Assembly: GCA_002702655.1 (NCBI GenBank)
Contig: PABB01000042.1
Span: forward strand, 1-64,000
From: Planctomycetaceae bacterium
Lineage (GTDB): Bacteria; Planctomycetota; Planctomycetia; Pirellulales; Lacipirellulaceae
Direction: 5' to 3'
DNA length: 64,000 nt
The notes beneath the pieces were generated by a model. It was not told the origin of the DNA, made no database searches, and worked only from the letters and a program-made list of their open reading frames with translations. The position numbers and the translations under genes were made by a program. Within the stretch, counting starts at the first letter, position 1, and each line of letters starts with the position of its first letter. Below are positions 9,200 through 18,658 of this stretch, piece after piece.

Positions 9200-10681
9200 T
9201 CAAACGCGTCGCGGCCGGACGCGAAGGTGAGCCGCCATCAACGCCAAGCCGCTCAGAATCAGCACGGCGCCAGCGGGTTCCGGGACGACCGCCGCTTGAA
9301 CGGGCGCGGTCGACTGGCCGTATTGCGTTTGCCAGACCGACAGGTCGGCAGCGTCGACGTTGCCGTCGCCGTTCGCGTCGCCGTCGGCTAACAGAGCGGA
9401 TCCGTCGTCGATGCCGAAATTCTCCTGCCACGTCAGGAAGTCGGAGCCATCGACGATCAGATCGCCGTTGAAGTCGGCGTCGTCGCCGGCGGTCAGCGGA
9501 TCGAGCGTGAGCTCAAACGCTTGGATGCCATTATTGGTGCTCATACCGTAGACGATTGCCGTTCTCCCGTTGATGGCGCCAAATTTCACTTGGCCGGTTG
9601 CGTTGATGTTGGCGGTTTGGATGACGCCCTCCGGCAGTGCGCTGCGTTCAGCGATCTTGTAGTCTCCCACTTCCCCGGAGGTGTCCGTCAGATCGTAGAT
9701 AAACACCCGAGCCCGCGCCGCGGCGCTCGTCGTGTCGGCGCTGGCTTCTTGGACCGCTAGCAGCGGGCGTCCGTCGACGACGGCGAAATCGAGCAGACGG
9801 AGCGTCGTGCCGTCCGTCATGATGTTGCCGGCCAACGTCCCCGTGCCGCCCGAGACGTCGACCACGCGCGTGGCGTCGCCCGACACCGCGCCGTCGCCGC
9901 GCCCCAGCACCGTGTCGTCGTCCATAAATGTGATTCCCAGCCGGAAGTCGCCCGCATTCGTCTCGCTGCCCGGAATACTCACGTGCGTGGCCGAGAAGCT
10001 CAGCCCGCCGTCCAGCGTGTCGAAAATGGCGAAGCCGTTGTTGCCTGCGACGCTTGGGTTGTTTCCGTAGCCAGCGACGATCCGCGTGTCCGAACCGCTG
10101 CCAATGACGTCGAAGGTATCGCCCATACGAGCCCCGGCCAGCGGCGCCCCGCTGTAAACGAGCGACGGCTCAGCGTCGGTCTCGCTGTCCCAGCGATAGA
10201 TCTTGAACGGCGAGGAATCGGTATTCGTGGTGAGATTCGCCATGTAGATCGCGCCGTCGTCGGCAACGCCGATCATGTTTCGCGTAAAAGTGCCTCCGTT
10301 GACGATGGTGCTGTTGAAGTCCACAAAGCCTTTGTCAGCACCGGTCATGCCGTCCAAAATACGCAGGCTTTTCTCGACGTTAGGATCGCCCAATCGGCTG
10401 AGCAACAACAGGTTTCCGGTGACGGGGTTGTAGGCCAACCCCCGTTCCAGATTGTTGATGCCCAGGTATTTGTAGTTGCCTTCGCCGTCCGTCGTGCCAG
10501 TCAGATCCCCGATGACCACCTCGCCCGGATAGCGCTCGCCATCGGTCGTCGGATCGACTGCGCTCAGCCCAAACCCGACTAGCGGATTGAAGGTCGCTGC
10601 AGGTGCGGATTGGCAAGACGTCGCGACGAAAAGCGCACTCCAACAGATCGCCTTGAACATGTGCGAAACGTGAAATCGCAT
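9200..10681 (-). CDS. PEP-CTERM exported protein with dockerin-type repeats
   Basis: A 493-residue protein with a signal peptide (AICWSALFVATSCQSAPAA), a long beta-rich central part with propeller-like repeats, two EF-hand-like dockerin type I segments (DFNGDLIVDGSDFLTWQENF and DANGDGNVDAADLSVWQTQY), and a C-terminal PEP-CTERM sorting tag: VVPEP, a hydrophobic helix, then RVRPRRV. The dockerin segments suggest calcium binding and attachment to other surface proteins; the tag predicts processing by an exosortase. It is paralogous to the next gene on this strand, with shared FSMIDVADDGAIYAAN-like text. The central domain has no assigned activity. Confidence 0.88.
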   Translation of the reverse strand: MRFHVSHMFKAICWSALFVATSCQSAPAATFNPLVGFGLSAVDPTTDGERYPGEVVIGDLTGTTDGEGNYKYLGINNLERGLAYNPVTGNLLLLSRLGDPNVEKSLRILDGMTGADKGFVDFNSTIVNGGTFTRNMIGVADDGAIYMANLTTNTDSSPFKIYRWDSETDAEPSLVYSGAPLAGARMGDTFDVIGSGSDTRIVAGYGNNPSVAGNNGFAIFDTLDGGLSFSATHVSIPGSETNAGDFRLGITFMDDDTVLGRGDGAVSGDATRVVDVSGGTGTLAGNIMTDGTTLRLLDFAVVDGRPLLAVQEASADTTSAAARARVFIYDLTDTSGEVGDYKIAERSALPEGVIQTANINATGQVKFGAINGRTAIVYGMSTNNGIQAFELTLDPLTAGDDADFNGDLIVDGSDFLTWQENFGIDDGSALLADGDANGDGNVDAADLSVWQTQYGQSTAPVQAAVVPEPAGAVLILSGLALMAAHLRVRPRRV

Positions 10682-10952
10682 GTTGCATTCTCCTACGCAC
10701 GCCTTCGCGGCGCGATGTGATGTCGACTCGTCGAATGTCGGGGGGGATTTGAGTTGCGACTTGTCGCGTTGAGTCGAATTGTTGCATGGTTGCTCGAGAT
10801 CGTCGCATTCGAACAGCCAATGATTCGACCGCAGGGTCAGGGATTTTCAGCTTTGTTCCGACCTACAACTCCGCTGCGGCGGCAGCAACGCATCGCCAGC
10901 CGGGCTTGGCCCGACCGGCGACACGCCCCGTCGCTGCTGCGGTACGGCCGAG

Positions 10953-12020
10953 CTACGACCATCGCCGTCTCAGTAGGCACGTCAGTGCGGCGCCCCAGCC
11001 GGCCAGCGCCAGGGCGATCGGCTCGGGGACGACCCGGAATGCTTGGATGCCGTTGTTCGTATTGAGAGCGTACAGGCGCAAGCCGTCGGGTCCGGCGCCG
11101 AACTTCAGATCGCCCACGCCGTTCCCATTCGCCACATTCGCCGTCGTGTTGTTCGCCAGATCCAAAAAGCCGGCGGCGGTCAACGCCGACAAGTCGCTAC
11201 CGTCGTAGAGGCGAACGTCACTGGAGTTAAAATCAAGGGTCGCGAGATACTTGGTCGTCGGGTCGAAATCGAGCAACGCTTCCCCGGCCGAATTGACCGC
11301 GTAGGCAGTCGCGGCGCCGCCGCTGACGGCGACCTGCGTGACCAAAGCGCCGGTCTGGGCGCCGAGCACGTTCCCGGCGCCATCCAGATCAATCCCAAGC
11401 CGGAATGCACCCGTCGCAGCGCCAGCGGCGGTCGGATTGCTGACTGAGAACGTCAGTCCGTCCGCGGTCGTCAGCAATGCGAAATCGTCGCCCGCGTTGC
11501 TGCCGCCCGCCGAAACGATCTGCGTGTTGGCTCCCGCGCCAACGACTGCAAACGAGTCGCCGGTGCGGCCGCGGTTCGCAGGCCCGTCGAACGCGACGGT
11601 CGGAGCCGCGCCTTCGCTCGCCCAGCGATAGACTTTGAAATTTGACGTGGCGGAGGTCGACAGATTGGCGGCATAGATGGCGCCGTCGTCCGCAACGTCG
11701 ATCATGCTCAGCGCGAAGGTGCCTCCGGAGATGCCGGTCACGTCAAGCGACCCGACCTGCATGCCTGTGTCGCCGTCGAGAATGTCGACGAACAGGCCGC
11801 CGTCGCGATCAACCACGTAGAGATGGTTCGTCGCCGGGTTGTACGTCATCCCGCGGACCGTGGAGTTGGTTTGCGCGTTGAAACCCAATTCGCCAGGCGC
11901 CAACCAGCCGTCACCTCCGAAACTCGCCAGAGGAGCGAGCGATGCGCCGAACGAAAGGCTCGTCACGGCTAGCGCAGCGGTTGCGCAGAACGTGAATAGA
12001 GTTGCATGCAGGACCTTCAT
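10953..12020 (-). CDS. PEP-CTERM exported beta-propeller-like protein
   Basis: A 355-residue protein. The start at ATG 12020 is preceded by GGAG and opens a signal peptide (MKVLHATLFTFCATAALAV); a longer open frame upstream has no such features. The body has propeller-like text such as MTYNPATNHLYVVDRDGG and MIDVADDGAIYAANLST, shared with the downstream PEP-CTERM paralogue, which indicates tandem duplication. It ends in the sorting tag VVPEPIALALAGWGAALTCL followed by RRRWS. Unlike its neighbour it has no dockerin repeats. Probably an exosortase-processed surface or matrix protein; no enzymatic function can be named. Confidence 0.82.
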   Translation of the reverse strand: MKVLHATLFTFCATAALAVTSLSFGASLAPLASFGGDGWLAPGELGFNAQTNSTVRGMTYNPATNHLYVVDRDGGLFVDILDGDTGMQVGSLDVTGISGGTFALSMIDVADDGAIYAANLSTSATSNFKVYRWASEGAAPTVAFDGPANRGRTGDSFAVVGAGANTQIVSAGGSNAGDDFALLTTADGLTFSVSNPTAAGAATGAFRLGIDLDGAGNVLGAQTGALVTQVAVSGGAATAYAVNSAGEALLDFDPTTKYLATLDFNSSDVRLYDGSDLSALTAAGFLDLANNTTANVANGNGVGDLKFGAGPDGLRLYALNTNNGIQAFRVVPEPIALALAGWGAALTCLLRRRWS

Positions 12021-12432
12021 TAGCTCAGTCTCCAATGTAGCGAGGCAAGGTGTGAGAAGTGCCGCGGACCCGGTGCTGGTCAACTCGCCCGTCACTCCAG
12101 GGGGCCCGGCCGGCGTGAGTTTGAGCATACTGGGCGCGCAGTACCGCAACCAACACAATTGGCGCAAAAAAATCCATAGAGTGCGCACGGCGACAGCCCT
12201 CTCCCCAGACGGTTTGATCAAGGCGGGTGGCTTCGTCCAGATTCGTGCACCGTCGCTTGGGCGTGCGAGTCGGCGGGCGCGTATGCGCATGCTATGGAAA
12301 AATCTGCGCGGTCTCATTGGCCCTCCATGCCGGCGGCGTTTACAGTCAACAGGCTTCATTGACGACGACGCGTGGGCGTAATCGCTTCCGTCCGCACGCC
12401 GTTCTCACACCTCTCGCGAAAGGGTCCGATCG
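12021..12432. other. Divergent intergenic region
   Basis: About 410 bases between the minus-strand PEP-CTERM gene and the plus-strand FAD oxidoreductase. It must hold promoters for both directions. A clear pair of -35/-10 boxes was not identified and no coding sequence is supported. Confidence 0.4.
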
Positions 12433-14172
12433 GTGCGCCCCGGTTCGAATTCGACCAGAACTGTCTCGTTGCGTTTGGCAATTGTCGCGTGGTTGGCTGT
12501 CGTTGCGGCGTGTCGGGCTGCCGAGCCCGCAGTGTCTTCGCCGGAGACGTTTGACGTGGTCGTGGCCGGCGGATCGACCGCGGCGTTTGCCGCTGCGGTC
12601 GCCGCGGCCGAAAGCGGAGCCCGCACTTTGCTCTTGGAGCCGACCAATTGGGTCGGAGGCCAGTTGACCTCCAGCGGCGTACCGGCTGTTGACGAAGCTT
12701 GGCACACGATTCGAGAGCCAGGGACCGAGCGTCCGCTGCTGAACGTGGCCGCCGTGGCCCGCACGCCCGAGAACATCACGCCCAACTTCTACAAAGCGCT
12801 GACGACCATTCGCCAACCGGGCGAATGCTGGGTCAGTCGGTTCTGCTTTTGCCCGGATCAGTTCGTGGCGGACCAACTCCGAACGCTCGAGCAGCGTGCC
12901 GGCGATCGCCTCGTCGTGTGGCTCGACACGGTGATCAAAGACGTCGAACTCGACGCGAGCGGACGACGGGTCGTCGCCCTGACCACGATTTCGCGCACTC
13001 CGCGTCCGGGCGTCCGCGGGCTGGGGTACGACGTCCTCCCGTCGCGCGATCTTCCGGATTGGTACTCGACCGCAGATTCGGAACGTTTTACGAAACAGGT
13101 CCGCCGCGTCCAGGCGTCGAATGAAACGGCGACGGTTTTCATTGACGCGACAGAATGGGGCGAAGTGCTGGCACTGTCTGATGCCCCCTACCTCATTGGC
13201 GCCGAAACGACGGACGGGGGCTCCGAAAGCATCGAGACGTGCGGGCAGGCGACCGTGTTCTGCTTCGTCGAACGGTTGCACGAGGGACCCGCGGACGATC
13301 CCGCTCCGCCGGGGGCCAGCGCTCCGGGGCTCGGGTTCGGCAGCTATCGCCATCGGGACGACGCCTGGGAAAAAGTCTGGACGTACCGCCGCATTCGAGG
13401 CGACGGGCCGCCCAGCCCCGGGGATCTGTGTCTGCAAAACTGGGGCTTCTCATTCTCTCTGGGGGAAGGGGGCAACGACTACCCGTTCGGTTACCTCTTC
13501 AAGGGCCGCGACGCGACAGCGAACGAGTGCGACGATTGGCAGGGGGGCCTCGATCTTCAGGTGATGGCGGCTGCCGAAGTGCGCGCCTTCGCGTGGCATC
13601 GGTGGTTCAAAGACCACGCGCCGGCGGGAATTGACCCCCGCCAAATCACGCTTGACTCGGAAACGCTGGGCACCACGCACGGTTTGGCCAAACTCCCCTA
13701 CATCCGCGATACGCGGCGCTCTGTCGGGCTGGACGGATTCTTGCTTCGATTGGCCGATCTCACGGGGCCGGCCGAACAGCGGACGGGAACTCGTTTTGCT
13801 GATCGCATTGCGCTGGGCGCCTATCCGGCCGACATCCATCCGCTGCAGTGCGCACAAATGCCGGCGTATTTGAAAGAGGCTCACGACACCCTGCCGTTCT
13901 ACATTCCGTTTCGCGCGCTCACCAATGCTCGCCTGGAGAACTTTCTCGTCGCCGGAAAGACGATGGCGCAGAGCTTCGCCGCGAACTCGGCGACGCGCCT
14001 GCATCCTGTCGAATGGTCTTCGGGAACAGCCGCTGGCGTGGCGGCGGCATACATGGCGCGAACTGGTAGGACGGCTTCGGAGGCTTTGGACGCGATCGAC
14101 GAGGTGCGTTTGCTGATCGCCGAGCGCACTCCCGTTGACTGGACTTTCCCCCTCTCCGCGAACGAACAGTAG
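12433..14172 (+). CDS. Exported FAD-dependent oxidoreductase
   Basis: A 579-residue protein from GTG 12433, with AAAGGG about 10 bases upstream. A signal peptide (LRLAIVAWLAVVAACRAAEP) precedes a Rossmann dinucleotide-binding motif (VVVAGGSTAAFAAAVAAAES, then GARTLLLEP) and the TNWVGGQLTSSGVPAVDE segment. This is the FAD_oxidored family (PF12831-like) of thioredoxin-reductase-like flavoproteins common in planctomycetes. The C-terminus has the second FAD-contact region (ENFLVAGKTMAQSFAANSAT). Family members with signal peptides are often near polysaccharide or sugar-catabolism genes. The substrate is unknown. It converges on the symporter gene downstream, so it is not in that operon, but may belong to the same sugar locus. 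Confidence 0.85.
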   Translation: MRPGSNSTRTVSLRLAIVAWLAVVAACRAAEPAVSSPETFDVVVAGGSTAAFAAAVAAAESGARTLLLEPTNWVGGQLTSSGVPAVDEAWHTIREPGTERPLLNVAAVARTPENITPNFYKALTTIRQPGECWVSRFCFCPDQFVADQLRTLEQRAGDRLVVWLDTVIKDVELDASGRRVVALTTISRTPRPGVRGLGYDVLPSRDLPDWYSTADSERFTKQVRRVQASNETATVFIDATEWGEVLALSDAPYLIGAETTDGGSESIETCGQATVFCFVERLHEGPADDPAPPGASAPGLGFGSYRHRDDAWEKVWTYRRIRGDGPPSPGDLCLQNWGFSFSLGEGGNDYPFGYLFKGRDATANECDDWQGGLDLQVMAAAEVRAFAWHRWFKDHAPAGIDPRQITLDSETLGTTHGLAKLPYIRDTRRSVGLDGFLLRLADLTGPAEQRTGTRFADRIALGAYPADIHPLQCAQMPAYLKEAHDTLPFYIPFRALTNARLENFLVAGKTMAQSFAANSATRLHPVEWSSGTAAGVAAAYMARTGRTASEALDAIDEVRLLIAERTPVDWTFPLSANEQ

Positions 14173-14180
14173 ATTCGACG

Positions 14181-16094
14181 TCAGGCGGCTTCCGGCTGTC
14201 GAACGAGCCGGCCGACATGCCAGCGAAAGGCACGCAGAAACGCATAGGCCACAATCGCGGCGCCGATGGCGAGCCAGGTCGCCTTGCCATACATGCCGAC
14301 GACCACCGCCGATAGCGCCAAAGTCGCCATCGAAGTCCACGCAGCGCCCAACAGCGCGGTTCCAACTCCAATCAGCAACGCGTTGCGGGGCTGAGTCATT
14401 CGCGAGAAGTTGACGCCCTCAGCGGCCAGCGCCTGCCGCACGGGTCCCCATAGCCCCATCGGTCTTGCGCGCAGGTAGAACGCCTTGAGCGTGTCAATGC
14501 TTTCCGGCGGGGTCGCCAAGGCGACGGCGACCCACAGTCCCGTCGTGACAGCCATAGTGATCGCGGCCTGGAGCATGGCCATGGCTTGCTCGGCCGAGGG
14601 ACTGAGCGCCGCTTGCTCGCGCCACCAGGGCCAAAAGGGGAGCGCATACATGAGCGCCGCGTAAATGACCGGTCCTCCGAAGGTGGCGGCGCACCATGCC
14701 GGAAAGTTTGTCCGCCACCACCACCACTGCCCCCACCCGAACGTGAGGGACGAGCCGAACAGGCCGACCACGATCACCGCGATCCCGACCAGCGAGTCGG
14801 CGAATGCCATCACGACAATGGCCAGGGCGAGCACGAGCAACATCAACAATCGGCCGGCCAGCAGGGCGCGGCGCTGGCTCATGCGCGGCAGCAACGGGCG
14901 ACAGACGTCGTTCAGCAAAGTTTGCGAACCGTAGTTGATGTGCCCCGCGACGGTCGACATCACAGCCGCCAGCAGCGCCGCAAGCGCCAGCCCCAGCGCG
15001 CCCGGCGGCAGGAATTCCGACAGCAGTAGGCCGTACGCGGTTTCTCGAGTTTGCGGATCCGCTTCATAGAATTCGGGATGTGCGGCCAGAACGCCTAGCA
15101 TCGGCAACGTCAACAAGGCCAACATGCCAAACAGCGCAACTTGACACCACACGCCGACCGAGGCGGCGGATTGCGGCGTGCGGCAGGAAAACAGCCGCTG
15201 CCCTTCGAACGCCACGTTTCCTCCCACGCCCATCGTCGAGACGACAAGCCATGCCATGACAGCCAGCGGACCCATAAGGTGATGCCCCGCGACGGGGGCC
15301 AGCGACAAAACCTCGTCCGCCTGCTGGGGCAGCGCATTTTCGATGGCCGCCGCAAGCCCGGTTGGCCCTCCGAACCTGACAAAGACCGCGATCAACACGC
15401 AGAAATTCGCGCCAAGAATCACCACAGTCTGCATGAAGTCAGTCGCGAGCACGCCGGCGAATCCCGAAAACCAAACGTAGCTCAGCATCACCGGCAGAAT
15501 GATCATGAGCGTGGCGGCCTTCGACTCCAGTCCGAGAATCGGCGCGAAGATCATGTGAATGCCTAACAGGCCGGCGCCAATCCAAGGAATGGCGCCGATG
15601 AGCACGCTGTAGGCCGACGTGTAGGGTCGAACCCAGCGGGCGGAGCGGTCGCCGAATCGGAGCGAGAAGAACTCAGGACCGGTACGAATACCGAGTTGAT
15701 GCCACCGTACGGCAAAGAGCATCGCAGCCAGCATCAAGGCCAGGCCGAATCGGGAAATGTAAAACCACGCCACGGGCAATCCCACGACGACGGCCACGCC
15801 GCAATAAGCGGGGGCCACGTCGGCGTTCACCAGCGTCACAGCGTAGGAGACTCCGTTGAGCCACCCCGGTACGCTGCGGCCCGCGAGGTAATAGTCCTCC
15901 TCTTGCTCCGGCGCGGCTCGCGGAGTCAGCCAACTGGGGCCCTTCAGCCCGATAAATACCGACGCGGCCAAATAGGCCAGCACGACGGCCGGATCGAGCC
16001 ATCCCTGCAGACGCGGCGCGGTTGCGGCGTCGGCCGCCAGAGGCCAATCGCCGACTGCGACGAGTACAGCGAGCCAGTCGTGAACTGCGATCAC
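14181..16094 (-). CDS. Sodium:solute symporter (SSS) family transporter
   Basis: A 637-residue protein. GTG 16094 is chosen as start because it overlaps the stop of the upstream regulator (GTGA), giving an N-terminus just before the first membrane helix. About 14 hydrophobic segments are visible. The EDYYLAGRSVPGWLNGVSYA stretch and GFAGVLATDFMQTVVILGAN match the SSS/SGLT family, which uses sodium to import sugars, amino acids or organic acids. Coupling to a XylR-type regulator, and a divergent kinase and Gfo/Idh/MocA genes, argue for a sugar or sugar-derivative as substrate; this is inference from context. Confidence 0.88.
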   Translation of the reverse strand: MIAVHDWLAVLVAVGDWPLAADAATAPRLQGWLDPAVVLAYLAASVFIGLKGPSWLTPRAAPEQEEDYYLAGRSVPGWLNGVSYAVTLVNADVAPAYCGVAVVVGLPVAWFYISRFGLALMLAAMLFAVRWHQLGIRTGPEFFSLRFGDRSARWVRPYTSAYSVLIGAIPWIGAGLLGIHMIFAPILGLESKAATLMIILPVMLSYVWFSGFAGVLATDFMQTVVILGANFCVLIAVFVRFGGPTGLAAAIENALPQQADEVLSLAPVAGHHLMGPLAVMAWLVVSTMGVGGNVAFEGQRLFSCRTPQSAASVGVWCQVALFGMLALLTLPMLGVLAAHPEFYEADPQTRETAYGLLLSEFLPPGALGLALAALLAAVMSTVAGHINYGSQTLLNDVCRPLLPRMSQRRALLAGRLLMLLVLALAIVVMAFADSLVGIAVIVVGLFGSSLTFGWGQWWWWRTNFPAWCAATFGGPVIYAALMYALPFWPWWREQAALSPSAEQAMAMLQAAITMAVTTGLWVAVALATPPESIDTLKAFYLRARPMGLWGPVRQALAAEGVNFSRMTQPRNALLIGVGTALLGAAWTSMATLALSAVVVGMYGKATWLAIGAAIVAYAFLRAFRWHVGRLVRQPEAA

Positions 16095-17299
16095 GCGTCG
16101 CTCCTCGGCGCCGCGTCGGCGCCCCCGCCTTGTCGCAGGTACTTGCGAAAACTGAGCGGCGTGGAACCGAAGCGTTTGCGAAACGCGACTCCAAACTGGG
16201 TCGCCCCGGCGTAACCGCATGCCTCGGCGATGGCGTCGACTGACATGTCTGTCTGCGCGAGTAGCTCCTTGCCTCGATCAAGTCGCAGGCGACGGATCTC
16301 TTCCGCAGGAAGTCGACCGAGGTAGCGCCGAAACTGCAGTTCCAAGTAACGCCGCGAGACGGGGACTTCCTTCAATATGTCGGCCACCACGATCCCCTGA
16401 AAAGCGTGGGCCTGGATGAAGCGGATGGCACGGATAATCATCTCGTCGTCAATCGCCAAAACGTCGGTCGATTGCTTGCTGCTGACGCAGATCGGCGGCA
16501 AGCGGACCGGTTCGCCGGGCGACTTCCCGGTATTGATCATCTGCAGCAGCATGGCCGCCGCGTCATAACCGATTTGCCGGCTGGCCACCTCGATGCTCGA
16601 CAGGGGCGGCGTGCTCAGACTGCAAAGCAGGTCATCGTTGTCGCCGGCCAAGATGGCGACGTCGTCCGGTACGGAAATCCCCTCCACCGAACAGATTTCC
16701 GAAAGCTGACGTGCGCGCCGAGCGTCGACTGCCAGGATCGCTGCCGGTCGGGGCACGCTGCGCAACCAGCGCAGCGTTCGATTGTGCATCTCCTCGCGGC
16801 GAATACGTCGGCCAGTTCTGTAGCCGGGACGATAGACATGGCACCGTGCTCCCGAGGCTTCGACCGCATCGACAAAGGCTTGCTCGCGCGTGCGCGAATA
16901 CTCATGACTCGGCGGAGCGAAGAATGCGAAGTTGCGAAATCCCCGCTGAATGAAATGTTCCAGGGCCATTTCCGCGCGTGCTCGCTCGTCGGTCAGCACG
17001 TAGCCGATGCCGGGGACCGCGGAAAACATGTCGTCGACGTTCACGGTAGGCAGATCGGCGGCGACAAGCTTTTCGAGTTGAATCGGGGTGCTGATCCGGG
17101 CAATGACGCCGTCGCCGTGGAACTGCTCTGGGGCGGATCGCCCCTCGCTGTCGTCGGCTTGATCGAACAGCAAGTTCCAGGGCCCGAAGTTCGCAGCAAA
17201 ATCTCCGACGCCGCTGACGACGCTGCGGCCCCAGCTGCTGTCCAATTCGACCAGCACGGCGACTTGCAGGACGCGGCCGTTGGGAGGACGACTAGCCAT
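16091..17299 (-). CDS. XylR-type transcription regulator (PBP-like plus AraC HTH)
   Basis: A 402-residue protein. Residues about 10-280 form a LacI/periplasmic-binding-like ligand domain (VAVLVELDSSWGRSVVSGVG, VPDDVAILAGDNDDLLCSLS, then PPLSSIEV). Residues about 295-395 are an AraC-type double helix-turn-helix (VPVSRRYLELQFRRYLG and SVDAIAEACGYAGATQFGVA, then FRKRFG). This is the architecture of XylR-like regulators that sense a sugar and activate catabolic genes. It is translationally coupled to the symporter gene and divergent from the AnmK-like gene across a 220-base spacer, so it likely controls both directions. Confidence 0.9.
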   Translation of the reverse strand: MASRPPNGRVLQVAVLVELDSSWGRSVVSGVGDFAANFGPWNLLFDQADDSEGRSAPEQFHGDGVIARISTPIQLEKLVAADLPTVNVDDMFSAVPGIGYVLTDERARAEMALEHFIQRGFRNFAFFAPPSHEYSRTREQAFVDAVEASGARCHVYRPGYRTGRRIRREEMHNRTLRWLRSVPRPAAILAVDARRARQLSEICSVEGISVPDDVAILAGDNDDLLCSLSTPPLSSIEVASRQIGYDAAAMLLQMINTGKSPGEPVRLPPICVSSKQSTDVLAIDDEMIIRAIRFIQAHAFQGIVVADILKEVPVSRRYLELQFRRYLGRLPAEEIRRLRLDRGKELLAQTDMSVDAIAEACGYAGATQFGVAFRKRFGSTPLSFRKYLRQGGGADAAPRSDA

Positions 17300-17522
17300 G
17301 ACGCAATCAATCGGCGAACGTTTTCCCGGGCGTCTTGGCGCGACGCGACGCGGCGGAGCGAAACTTTATTCTTGCTTCGTCGGATAAGATCATACTATGA
17401 CGGGTGCGCGTACTGTGGAAAAATAATCGCTTTCGCTTGGGTCGCAGAATCCAACCATTGTTAGACTGGTCGCGTCGACACCCGCGGCACAGTCGCAGAG
17501 AAATTGCATCTGAGGCGCCCTG

Positions 17523-18608
17523 GTGAGTCGCTCCAAGATTACGAGAGCCGCTGGACTGATCAGCTCAGCGACGGGCGATACCGTCGAGGCCGCTGTCATC
17601 GACACCGACGGCCGGGACGACATTCGTCCGCTGGGGGGCGTTTCGCTTCCCTACGATGAAAGGCTCCGCTGGAGGATTCTTGAAGCGACGCAGAACGATC
17701 TGCCGACGACGGAGGTCCTGCGCTTGGAACGCGACTTGACCGAGCACTACGCCGAGGCGTATCGCGCTTTGGCGGCGGCCTATCCAGATGAGACCAGCAG
17801 CGTCGCCATGATTGGATTTTACGGGCCGACGCTTCGACACATTCCCAGCGAAGGGTTGACGCTGCAGATCGGCAACCCGTGGCAACTGGCTGAAGCGACG
17901 CAACTGCCCGTGGTGAGCGACTTTCGGCGTCACGACATGGCGACCGGGGGCCAAGGGGGACCGCTGGCGGCCATGTTCCATTGGGCCCACATGGCTCAAG
18001 AACCGCGACCCGCGCTGATGCTGAATGTGTCTTCGGTCTGCAGCGTGACTTGGCTTAGCACGAACAACGAAATCATCGCCGGCGACACGGGCCCAGGCAT
18101 CGGACTGCTCAACGAGTGGGTGCAAGAAATGGCCGACCGTCCGCACGACCTCGATGGCGCCATCTCTTCCCAGGGGAAGATCGACGAGCAAATCGTCGAC
18201 GCGACATTAGACGCCCCCTTCTTTTCGCGGCCCCTGCCGAAAGCGGCCGGGCGCCACGAGTTCGATCATGTCGACGTGTCCGGGCTCAGCGTTGAGGACG
18301 GCGCCGCTACGCTCTGTGCGATCACGGCTCGCGCGGTCGCGGCCGCGGCCAAACTGCTCCCTGACCCGCCGAATTTGCTGTGGGTGACCGGGGCAGGCAG
18401 CGAGCAACCCGTGATTGTTGAGTTGCTGAAGTCTCACTTCGCACAGGTTAGAAACGTCGCTCAGCGGGGGCTCGATCCGCGCACGATGGCCGCCGAGTGC
18501 TTCGCCTGGATGGCCGTCCGGCATGCGCGCGGCCTGCCGATTACGACGCCGGAAACGACCGGTTGCCGGTCGGCGGATTGCGCCGGCTTCATGGCACGTC
18601 CTCGATAG
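17523..18608 (+). CDS. AnmK-family anhydro-sugar kinase, divergent
   Basis: A 361-residue protein from GTG 17523. It matches the anhydro-N-acetylmuramic acid kinase family, which opens the 1,6-anhydro ring while phosphorylating. Conserved are FYGPTLRH, LQIGNPWQLAEAT, VVSDFRRHDMATGGQGGPLA (with the DFR general-base Asp) and AGDTGPGIGLLNEW. Two canonical motifs are altered: the first phosphate loop GxMSGTSxDG reads GLISSATGDTVEA, and NIGGIANVT reads NVSSVCSVT. It therefore may act on a different anhydro-sugar such as a levoglucosan-like compound, or be a weak kinase. Two Gfo/Idh/MocA genes follow with short gaps, suggesting one operon. Confidence 0.8.
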   Translation: MSRSKITRAAGLISSATGDTVEAAVIDTDGRDDIRPLGGVSLPYDERLRWRILEATQNDLPTTEVLRLERDLTEHYAEAYRALAAAYPDETSSVAMIGFYGPTLRHIPSEGLTLQIGNPWQLAEATQLPVVSDFRRHDMATGGQGGPLAAMFHWAHMAQEPRPALMLNVSSVCSVTWLSTNNEIIAGDTGPGIGLLNEWVQEMADRPHDLDGAISSQGKIDEQIVDATLDAPFFSRPLPKAAGRHEFDHVDVSGLSVEDGAATLCAITARAVAAAAKLLPDPPNLLWVTGAGSEQPVIVELLKSHFAQVRNVAQRGLDPRTMAAECFAWMAVRHARGLPITTPETTGCRSADCAGFMARPR

Positions 18609-18658
18609 ACAGACACAGATTCCAACCGCAATGACGCCCGCCACCCGCGACTGACTCG

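Noticed and set aside
8465-9391. A 308-residue plus-strand open frame
   Set aside because: It is antisense to the DUF1559 gene, which has an unmistakable prepilin motif.
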